This document shows positions 44,985 to 52,464 of a DNA stretch of 64,000 nt, in pieces (position 1 is the first letter of the stretch; every line of letters begins with the position of its first letter). The translations under genes were made by a program, and so were the position numbers. The stretch is from the NCBI RefSeq assembly GCF_029589435.1, contig NZ_JARRAG010000002.1:1364001-1428000 (forward strand). The letters run 5' to 3'. The DNA comes from Paludisphaera mucosa (GTDB lineage: Bacteria; Planctomycetota; Planctomycetia; Isosphaerales; Isosphaeraceae). The notes beneath the pieces were generated by a model. That model saw nothing but the letters and a program-made list of their open reading frames with translations, ran no database searches and was not told where the DNA came from.

Positions 44985-45407
44985 TCAATCCGGGCCGTCG
45001 TCCTCGGGGCGGAAGAGGCGCGAGAGCCAGGCGAAGATCGGCGCGTCGTCCGCGAGCAGCCGGACGCGGCCTCGCAGGCCCAGGCGGCGATAGCGATAGG
45101 CCGCCTCGGCGGTCGCGTCGAAGTCGGCCAGGAACCGGTCGACCTGTTCGAGCGGCGTCCCGGTCGCCGCGGCGAGCAGCTCCCGCTCGGGCCAGGCGGC
45201 GCGGACCCGCGCCCGGCGCTGGCGGACGGTGAGGAACTCGCCGATCCGGTCCGCCACGACCAGGAGCTGCCGGGGATTCTCGGGCCGATCGCGGCGACGG
45301 AGTCGGGACAGCCGGCTCTGCGCAGCCCGCGGCTCGACGATCCTGCGCAGGGTGGCGCGGTACTGGTCGAACGAGAGGCCGGCGGGTTCGCGGAACGGCC
45401 AGGTCAT
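44985..45407 (-). CDS. stand-alone SRP54 M-domain-like protein
   Basis: A 140-residue basic protein, no signal. Its order of elements resembles the M domain of Ffh/SRP54: an opening helix LSFDQYRATLRRIVEP (compare the first M-domain helix), then RRARVRAAWPERELLAAATG and TPLEQVDRFLADFDATAEAA, close to the RRxRIARGSGTSVQEVNxLLKQF block of Ffh that contacts SRP RNA. The NG GTPase domain is absent and the Met-rich groove is poor. It could be a domain-only relative of unknown role or a chance resemblance. GGAG precedes the ATG at 45407. It lies 66 bases upstream of the ECF gene on the same strand. Confidence 0.5.
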   Translation of the reverse strand: MTWPFREPAGLSFDQYRATLRRIVEPRAAQSRLSRLRRRDRPENPRQLLVVADRIGEFLTVRQRRARVRAAWPERELLAAATGTPLEQVDRFLADFDATAEAAYRYRRLGLRGRVRLLADDAPIFAWLSRLFRPEDDGPD

Positions 45408-45646
45408 CGCCAGAGACTCCGCCCCCGCCGCCGCCGAATCGAAACTTCCCCCGAAACTCGTCCAGGATTCACGATCCCGACATCATCGATCCTATCGGAG
45501 AGTCGGCCCTAGGAAAGGGCCAGGCGGCGACGATCGGCGAGGACTCGGCCGGAAGTCGGCCTCGAGGTCCGGGAGTTGCACTGGAGATCGGATCGGGCCG
45601 ACGAAGACACGGTTCCCCACCCCAGCTCGAATCCGGAGCGTCCATC

Positions 45647-45838
45647 ATGAGCGAAGATCCCAAGAAACACGACCAGTTCGACGGCGACGAGGATGCGAAC
45701 AAGGGCGGCGGCGCGACCACCGACCGCGGCGGCCGCGACATCGGCCAGCCCGGCCCCGACCCGAACGCGGCCGCCCGGGAGCGCGAACACGGCCGTCGCG
45801 ACGAGCGCGGCAAGCACGAGGCTCCGAAGGAGAAATAG
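45647..45838 (+). CDS. small hydrophilic disordered protein
   Basis: A 63-residue, highly charged protein with no hydrophobic segment (MSEDPKKHDQFDGDEDANKG, RGGRDIGQPGPDPNAAARER, then REHGRRDERGKHEAPKEK). It has the look of small stress-related disordered proteins rich in Gly, Lys, Glu and Asp. Good ATG at 45647 and GGAGCGTCC-type upstream sequence. No family recognised. Short length leaves some doubt. Confidence 0.5.
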   Translation: MSEDPKKHDQFDGDEDANKGGGATTDRGGRDIGQPGPDPNAAAREREHGRRDERGKHEAPKEK

Positions 45839-45971
45839 CTTCCGAGGAGCGACCCGGACGGCCCCCCCTCCCCGCCTCGGGCGGCCGATCGCGTCGCGCC
45901 CGTGGCTCCCTCGCCTCGCTTCGGGTACGCTTCCTTCGGGAAGCCACCAGGTCAGCAGGAGGTGAGGACGC

Positions 45972-48083
45972 ATGTCACGAACGCTTCGACCCATCCGGGC
46001 GACGGCCATCGGGATCATCCTCGGCCTGGGCGTCGCGGCGACGGGGGCCGCCGACTCCGGGGTCCAGGTCGACGAGAAGGAAGGCCGGGTGCGAGTGACC
46101 TGGCCGATCTCCGGCGACGAGACCGGTTCGGCGGTCTTCAGCCTCGACCCGGCGAAGCCCCTCGTCGAATCGCTCGGGGTGATCGCCGGCGGCGCCGCGA
46201 CGCCGGTCGCGACGGGCCTGAACCCGGTGACGTACCTGACCGTGGGCAGCCGCGACCTGAAGAACCCGGCGGGTTGGGTGGCGTTCTTCGACAACCCGCC
46301 CTTGCGGCCCCACCAGACCTACCCCGTCCTGCTCGGGAAGCGCCGGGCGGTCGTGACCCGCGAAGGCGCGCGGACGACCGTGAGCGTGGCCGAGGTCTCC
46401 GCCGCGTCGTTCCGCGGGGACCTGCGCTTCACGTTCCACCGCAACAGCCCGCTGATCCATGCCGAGACGGTGGTCTCCACGCCGGAGGACGGTCGCGCGA
46501 TCGTCTACGACGCTGGCTTCGCCGGCGCGAGCCCGGGCTGGGACGCGATCGCCTGGACCGACGCGGCGGGCGCCCCGAAGAAAGCGACGTTCGATGCGAA
46601 TTCCCCGGCGACCCCCCTCGCGGTCTCGGGCCGGACCGTCGCGGCCCAGTCGCGCGCCGGGGCTCTCGCCGTGTTCCCGGAGCCGCACCGGTTCTTCTAC
46701 CCCCAGGACGAGGCGTTCAACCTGAAGTTCGTCTGGCACGGCCGCGATTACGGCGGTTCGGCCCTGGGCTACGGGATCGGCGTCCGCCAATCGCTCACCG
46801 GCGACAAGCGGTTCGTGCCCTGGTTCAACGCGCCCCCGGGCACGGAGCAGCATCTCGGCGTCTTCCTCCTGCTGACGCGGGGCGACGGTCGCCGGGCGCT
46901 CGACGCCGTCGCGAGATACACCCGCGGCGACCGCTTCAAGGCCCTGCCGGGCCACCGGACGTTCACCAGCCATTACCACGTCGAGCACACCCTCGAATAC
47001 CTCCGGCGTCAGAAGGAACAGGGGACCAAAGGCCTGCCGCGCGGGCTGGAGACGCCGGGCCTGGTCGAGACGTTCAAGGCCAGAGGGGTGGAGATCGTCC
47101 ACCTCGCGGAGTTCCACATCGGCGAGACGCCCAGGCTCGGCGACGCCGAGCGGCTCCCGCAGTTGAAGCTCCTCCATGCGGAGTGCGCCCGCCTCTCCGA
47201 GAAGGGATTGCTCGTGCTGCCGGGCGAGGAGGCGAACGTCCACCTGGGCGGGCACTGGCTCAGCTTCTTCCCGAAACCCGTCTACTGGGTGCTGAACCGC
47301 CGGCGGGACCAGCCGTTCGTCGAGGAGGTCGAGGGTTACGGGACGGTCTACCGCGTCGGCGACCCGCAGGACGTGCTCCGGTTGATGGAGCGGGAAGACG
47401 GCCTGATGTGGACGGCCCACCCCCGGATCAAGGGGTCGATCGGCTTTCCCGACAGGTACAAGGATGAAGCGTTCTTCCGCTCCGAGCATTTCCTGGGCGC
47501 CGCCTGGAAGGCGATGCAGGCGGACCTGTCGCGGCCCACGCTCGGCTGGCGCGCCCTCGACCTGCTCGACGACATGGCGAACCAGGGCGCGCGGAAGCAG
47601 CTCGTCGGCGAGGCGGACCTGTTCCGCATGGAGCCCGACTACGAGACCTACGCGCACATGAACATCAACTACCTCAAGCTCGACGCGATCCCCCGCTTCG
47701 GCGACGGCTGGAAGCCGGTGCTCGACGCCCTGCGCGGCGGGCGGTTCTTCACCACCACGGGCGAGGTCCTGATCCCGGAGTTCACCGTCGGCGGCAAGCC
47801 GTCGGGCCAGACCCTCGGCCCGATCGGCGGAGGAGATACGGTATTGGAGGCGAGCCTGGAATGGACCTTCCCGATGGCGTTCGCCGAGGTCGTCTCCGGC
47901 GACGGCCGGCGCGTCTTCCGCCACCGGATCGACCTCGCCGACGCCGAGGAGTTCGGCACGCGCCGGCTCCGCCTCCCCCTCGACCTCGCAGGCCGGACCT
48001 GGGTCCGGTTCGAGGCCTGGGACGTCGCCGGCGATGGAGCCTTCACCCAGCCCGTCTGGCTCGCCGCCGAGGGCCCGCGGTGA
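45972..48083 (+). CDS. exported PHP/CehA-McbA-type metallohydrolase
   Basis: A 703-residue exported protein: signal at ~1-27 (IRATAIGIILGLGVAATGAA). The N-terminal half is beta-rich. The C-terminal half shows PHP-type metal-binding stretches: HRTFTSHYHVEHTLEYLRRQ, GVEIVHLAEFHIGETPRLGD, LVLPGEEANVHLGGHWLSFF and DGLMWTAHPRIKGSIGFPDR, consistent with a CehA/McbA-like metal-dependent hydrolase core. The final ~100 residues are a beta-sandwich (TVLEASLEWTFPMAFAEVVS). Substrate unknown. The ATG at 45972 follows a GGAGGTGAGG ribosome site. Confidence 0.75.
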   Translation: MSRTLRPIRATAIGIILGLGVAATGAADSGVQVDEKEGRVRVTWPISGDETGSAVFSLDPAKPLVESLGVIAGGAATPVATGLNPVTYLTVGSRDLKNPAGWVAFFDNPPLRPHQTYPVLLGKRRAVVTREGARTTVSVAEVSAASFRGDLRFTFHRNSPLIHAETVVSTPEDGRAIVYDAGFAGASPGWDAIAWTDAAGAPKKATFDANSPATPLAVSGRTVAAQSRAGALAVFPEPHRFFYPQDEAFNLKFVWHGRDYGGSALGYGIGVRQSLTGDKRFVPWFNAPPGTEQHLGVFLLLTRGDGRRALDAVARYTRGDRFKALPGHRTFTSHYHVEHTLEYLRRQKEQGTKGLPRGLETPGLVETFKARGVEIVHLAEFHIGETPRLGDAERLPQLKLLHAECARLSEKGLLVLPGEEANVHLGGHWLSFFPKPVYWVLNRRRDQPFVEEVEGYGTVYRVGDPQDVLRLMEREDGLMWTAHPRIKGSIGFPDRYKDEAFFRSEHFLGAAWKAMQADLSRPTLGWRALDLLDDMANQGARKQLVGEADLFRMEPDYETYAHMNINYLKLDAIPRFGDGWKPVLDALRGGRFFTTTGEVLIPEFTVGGKPSGQTLGPIGGGDTVLEASLEWTFPMAFAEVVSGDGRRVFRHRIDLADAEEFGTRRLRLPLDLAGRTWVRFEAWDVAGDGAFTQPVWLAAEGPR

Positions 48084-48120
48084 GAGGCGGTTTTTCAAGG
48101 CTGGATGGCGACTTTTCCCT

Positions 48121-48290
48121 GCCTTCCCCCCTCGCGGGGGGAAGGTGGCCCGAAGGGCCGGATGAGGGGGAGACGAGCACGGACGCCGGCGCCTTAAGAT
48201 CCGATCTGCTTGAGAATTCCGACGGGGCCTCACGCGGGCTTCCTTCATCCGACCCCCACCGGGGTCTGCCTTCCCCGCGAGGGGGGAAGG
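48121..48290. repeat. REP-like inverted pair of palindromic GC elements
   Basis: Arm 1 (about 48121-48167) contains CCTTCCCCCCTCGCGGGGGG, AAGGTGGCCCGAAGGGCCGG and ATGAGG. Arm 2 (about 48243-48290) is its imperfect reverse complement: CTTCATCCGACCCCCACCGG, GGTCTGCCTTCCCCGCGAGG and GGGGAAGG. Each arm is itself a hairpin. The ~80-base interval is unrelated. This is the form of a REP/BIME-like dispersed repeat. It follows the stop at 48083, where such elements usually lie. Confidence 0.6.
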
Positions 48291-48717
48291 CGTCGGAGGC
48301 CCTCGCCTTACGACCTTAGAAGACAGCCCGAGGGTCGTCGCTCGACATCGCCCTCCGCTTCACGCGATTTGGATGTAGATTCTCCAGGGGGGCGTGGCGG
48401 AACTCGCCGAAAAGTCGTCAGGGTCGGGAACGCCGGGGTCGAAAAAACGAGGTCGAAAATCGCCGAATGAAGCCAATTTTCTAGGTCGCAAGTCACTTAA
48501 GAGTAAGCGTTTAACGCGATTTTATGGGAAGTGGGCGGACCCAATAGGGAAGCCAACCGAAGCCGACCTCGGCGGGCCCGGCGAGGCGGGTCGCGCGGGA
48601 GGCAGGCGAGGGCCCGCCGGGGGGCGTTTGCCCTTCTCGGTTTGCCGGGGCGCGGGTAGATTGCCGATTCCAGAGGTCCTGAGGAGGGTGGCCCGAGTAC
48701 AGGGAGGTCTCGAGCCG
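48291..48717. other. intergenic region upstream of the secreted/pilus locus
   Basis: The rest of the 634-base gap. An AT-richer stretch at about 48430-48530 (CGAAAAAACGAGG, GTTTAACGCGATTTTATGGG) probably holds the promoter for the 48718 gene, but no clean -35/-10 pair could be placed. The frame upstream of 48718 is open but lacks coding bias. Confidence 0.4.
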
Positions 48718-51700
48718 ATGGCAAGCCGGCGACGATCGCGCGTGGGGTGGCGGCTGGTCCTGGGGACGGCCCTGATCGGGCTCTCGGGCCCGGCGCTCCT
48801 CTCCCAGGAGATCAAGGACGGCGACCCGGAGGCCCCCAAGGCCGAGCCGGCCGTCCTGCACGACGGCTTCGAGGCCCCGGCCGTGGCCTGGCGTCGCGAG
48901 CACACCGACACCACGATCACCCTGCTGGGCCACGACCGCTCCGACCGGGCGGCGCACGACGGCCGGCAGTCCGAGCGGTTCCAGTTCGAGGCCGAGCCGG
49001 GCAGCCAGTTCTTCGTCAGCTACCCGATCCCGAACGTGCCCGTGAACGACGCGCTCGAGGCGGTCGTGAACGTCCGGGCGAATCGGGCGGGGATGCAGGT
49101 CTTCGTCCGGGTCGTGCTCCCCAAGGACGTCGACCCCGAGAGCCGGGCGCCGTCGTTCGTGCTGGTCCCCGGGACGGTCTTCGACCGGGTCGACCGCTGG
49201 CAGCGGCTGGAAGTGACGCACATGCCCCCCTCGGTGGAGCGCCAGGCGCGGGTGCTGCGGGCGTCGTCGAAGCGGCCGGTGAGCCTGGAAGGGGCCTACG
49301 TCGACTGCGTGGTCGTCAACCTGATGGGGGGCCAGGGGGGCGCCGAGGTCTTCCTCGACGACCTGAGCGTCGGGCCCGTCCCGGCCGAGCTGGCCGCCTC
49401 GTGGACGCCCCCCGACGCCGCGACGAAGCCCGAGGCCCCGCCGGCGGCCCCCGCCGCCGACCCGGCCCCGGCCCCGCCGACCGTGGCCGACGCGACCACC
49501 CGCGCCAGGTACGACCGGATCCGGCTCGACCGCAACCGCCTCCGCCGGCTGGGCGACGACCAGCGGCTGCACGACTGGTTCCCCACGGCCGTCGAGGCCC
49601 CCGGGGCCGACGTCACCGAGCTGCGGCGGTACGGGTTCGACGTCCTGGTCGACGGCCCCGACGCCGACGAGGCCCGCCTCAAGGAGGCCGTCGAGCGGGG
49701 CTTCACGCTCATGACCCGGCTCTCCCGGGCCAAGGCCGGCGACGGGATCGAGGACCAGCTCGGCGAGGTCCGGGACTTCCCGTTCGCGGCGGCGACCGCC
49801 TTCTGGATGGTCGGCGAGGACCTGGGGCGGAACCGCGAGCGGAAGGTCCGCGAGGAGGAGCTGGACCGCACCCGCAAGCTGATCCACGCCATCCACGCCC
49901 TGCCCCCGACCTCCTCGCGGCTGACGATCGGCCAGGTGCGCGGAGAGCTGCCCCTCTACGCGCGGGCGCCCTCGAACCTGGACACGATCGCCATCCCGAC
50001 CAACCACTGGGCCTCGGCCCAGGAGCAGAGCGAGTTCTTCCGCTTCCTGGCCCAGCGCCGGGAGCTGACGGCCAAGGCCAACGCGGGCCAGCTCTACTGG
50101 GCGATGCTGCCGGCCTCGGCCCCGCCGGCGCTCCAGCAGGCGATCTGGGGCGACGCCCCGCCGCCGGCCTGGGGCGTCCCCCGGCCCCTGCCCGAGCACC
50201 TCCGGGCGATGACCTACCTGGCGCTCGCGGCCGGCTATCGCGGCCTGATCTTCCAGGGCGACGCCGACCTCACCCGGCCCGGCGGCCGCCCCCTGCTGAT
50301 CGAGTCCGCCCTGCTCAACGAGGAGATCGACCTGGTCGAGAGGATCCTCGCCCTGAGCGCCGACCCGATCCCGGTCCACCCGGTCTTCGACCCCCCGCCG
50401 TCGGTCCTGCCGCCGCCGGGCTCGCTGCCGTCGACCCGGGTCCGGCCGGTCAAGGAGTACGACCCCAAGCCCTACCACAAGGCGGCGGCGATCTCGATCG
50501 ACCGTCGGGGGGCCCTGCTCCTGCTGTCCGACTATTACGACCACGTCCAGTACCAGCCCTACCAGATGGCCGCCCGCAACCTGGTGATCCGGGCCATCCT
50601 GCCCGAGGGGGTCGAGGCGTTCGAGATCAGCCCGGGGGGGGTCGAGGTCCTGGAGCACAAGCGGGGGCCGGGGGGGACGAACATCACGGTCGAGGAGTTC
50701 GGCGTCTCGTCGATGATCCTCTGCACGACCGACATGGCCCTCAAGGACCGGCTGGAGATGGCGATCGCGCGGGCCCGGCCGACGGCCGTCCAGCTCGCCA
50801 TCGAGCAGGCCGAGCTGATGCTCCAGCAGGTCGCCGAGATCAACGGCCGGCTCGCCGCCGACGGCGTCACCATCACCACCCAGGACGACGTCCGCCAGCG
50901 CCAGGCGCTGGGGCTGAACAAGCCGTTCGACGACGCCGCCGACCTCCTGGCGAAGGCCGAGGCCAGCGTCAAGTCGGCCCGCGACGCCCGCGACCGCGAG
51001 GACTTCGGGCTGGCCTGGAAGGAGGCGCGGCGGGCCCAGAGGCCGCTCCGCATCCTGGCCTTCGCGCACTGGGTGAACGCCTACAAGGCGCTCTCGACGG
51101 CCGCCGGCGTCGTCGACTTCGAGCCGCTCGAAGGGACGCCCCGGACGTCCGTCAAGCCGCCCGCGGCGACCGTCCTGATGAAGCCGACGAGCTGCCCGCC
51201 GCTGGTCTCGTTCGCCACCCTGCCCGAGCTGTACGTCTGGCTCGACTGGATCAGCGGAAAGGCCGGCTATCGGTTCGGCGCCAACCGCGTCCCCTCGGGG
51301 ACCTTCGACGACCCCCAGGAGATGACCGACGACGGCTGGATGAACATGAGCTACGAGGCCGAGCGGATCGACGCCAAGATGGCCGTCGTCCCGCCCGACG
51401 TCGTCGAGGCCACGGCCCCGACCGACAACCGCGCGATCCGCATGAACGCCACGCCGGTCGACCCCAAGGAGCTGGAGACCACCCTGCCGCCGTTCGTCGA
51501 CCATCCCCTGGTCGCCGTCCGCTCGCCGGCCCTGAAGGTGCAGGCCAACAACCTGCTGCGGATCTCGGTGATGGTCCGGCGGCCGATCAGCTCGGCGCCG
51601 GGCGCGGGGGGCCTGATCGTCCGCGACTCGATCGGCGGCGAGCAGCTCCAGTTCCGGAGCAGCGACTTCATCGCCAACTGGTCGCGCGTCGTCCTGTACC

Positions 51701-51993
51701 GCAAGGCCCCGGCCGACGGCGAGTTCACCGTGACCCTGGGCCTGGCCGGCTACGGCGAGGCCTGGTTCGACGACTTCCGCGTCGAGCTGGTCGAGCAGGA
51801 CCGGGGCGACCTGCCCGAGAAGCCCGACGCGGGCCTGGCCGGCGACGCCGAGGCCCCCGCCGACCCCGACGCCCCCCGCGAGGCCCGCGTCCCGCGCCTC
51901 CCCGACCCCCGCCTCCCCTCCTCCGCCTCCCCAGCCGCCTCCGCGGCCTCCGCCGCGGGGGCCCCTGAACAAACGCGCGGCCGCCGACGTTGA
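48718..51993 (+). CDS. large secreted protein of unknown function upstream of the pilus locus
   Basis: A 1,091-residue exported protein: signal peptide RVGWRLVLGTALIGLSGPAL. Residues ~30-230 are a beta-sandwich/carbohydrate-binding-like region (AVLHDGFEAPAVAWRREHTD, VSLEGAYVDCVVVNLMGGQG). A Pro/Ala linker and a helical middle follow (AQEQSEFFRFLAQRRELTAK), resembling a TIM-barrel glycoside hydrolase-like fold (WMVGEDLGRNRE, GYRGLIFQGDADLTRPGG). The C-terminal part has a second beta domain (GEFTVTLGLAGYGEAWFDDF) and an acidic, Pro/Ala-rich tail. No family recognised for the whole chain. GGGAGG precedes the ATG at 48718. It ends 471 bases before pilM. Confidence 0.8.
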   Translation: MASRRRSRVGWRLVLGTALIGLSGPALLSQEIKDGDPEAPKAEPAVLHDGFEAPAVAWRREHTDTTITLLGHDRSDRAAHDGRQSERFQFEAEPGSQFFVSYPIPNVPVNDALEAVVNVRANRAGMQVFVRVVLPKDVDPESRAPSFVLVPGTVFDRVDRWQRLEVTHMPPSVERQARVLRASSKRPVSLEGAYVDCVVVNLMGGQGGAEVFLDDLSVGPVPAELAASWTPPDAATKPEAPPAAPAADPAPAPPTVADATTRARYDRIRLDRNRLRRLGDDQRLHDWFPTAVEAPGADVTELRRYGFDVLVDGPDADEARLKEAVERGFTLMTRLSRAKAGDGIEDQLGEVRDFPFAAATAFWMVGEDLGRNRERKVREEELDRTRKLIHAIHALPPTSSRLTIGQVRGELPLYARAPSNLDTIAIPTNHWASAQEQSEFFRFLAQRRELTAKANAGQLYWAMLPASAPPALQQAIWGDAPPPAWGVPRPLPEHLRAMTYLALAAGYRGLIFQGDADLTRPGGRPLLIESALLNEEIDLVERILALSADPIPVHPVFDPPPSVLPPPGSLPSTRVRPVKEYDPKPYHKAAAISIDRRGALLLLSDYYDHVQYQPYQMAARNLVIRAILPEGVEAFEISPGGVEVLEHKRGPGGTNITVEEFGVSSMILCTTDMALKDRLEMAIARARPTAVQLAIEQAELMLQQVAEINGRLAADGVTITTQDDVRQRQALGLNKPFDDAADLLAKAEASVKSARDARDREDFGLAWKEARRAQRPLRILAFAHWVNAYKALSTAAGVVDFEPLEGTPRTSVKPPAATVLMKPTSCPPLVSFATLPELYVWLDWISGKAGYRFGANRVPSGTFDDPQEMTDDGWMNMSYEAERIDAKMAVVPPDVVEATAPTDNRAIRMNATPVDPKELETTLPPFVDHPLVAVRSPALKVQANNLLRISVMVRRPISSAPGAGGLIVRDSIGGEQLQFRSSDFIANWSRVVLYRKAPADGEFTVTLGLAGYGEAWFDDFRVELVEQDRGDLPEKPDAGLAGDAEAPADPDAPREARVPRLPDPRLPSSASPAASAASAAGAPEQTRGRRR

Positions 51994-52173
51994 AAAAGGG
52001 GGGGCCGACGTCCCCCCGCCGCAGCCCGGCCCCGGAACACGTCGCCGCGAGCCCTCGCGGCCGTCCGGGCCGGCGCGCCCGGAGGTCGCCGTCCTCCCCG
52101 ATTGACATCGGGGCCGCGAGATGCTGGACTGGCGGTCCTTGACGCCCGAAGTCGCGGCGACGTCCCGACATTG

Positions 52174-52182
52174 TGCTAGACT
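52174..52182 (+). promoter_or_regulatory. candidate extended -10 promoter for the pilus genes
   Basis: TGCTAGACT, an extended -10 (TG-n-TAGACT), lies in the 471-base gap between the secreted-protein gene and pilM (51994-52464). A consensus TTGACA sits at 52102-52107, with only a poor TGGACT 17 bases on, giving a second weak candidate. The rest of the gap is GC-rich without a supportable gene. Confidence 0.35.
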
Positions 52183-52464
52183 TGCGGGGGTTTTCCGGCC
52201 CCCGAATCGCCGGAACGTCGGAACTTTTCGCAGCCGCGCCGCATCGAAGGGATGAAGGATGGGGGCGAGGCCCGCCGTCGGGCGGCCCCGGCGGCCCGAC
52301 CTCGCCCGCCGGGGGGACGGCCCGCCGCCCCGTCCGTCGACCGAACTCGCGACCGCACAACCGAATCCAACACGCAACTCAGACGATACGGCGGGCGGCC
52401 CGGCGGGGATCCGGGCCGCCCGCCCGTCGGCACGCTCGGCTCGACCCGAGAGGAGTCTCACCTC

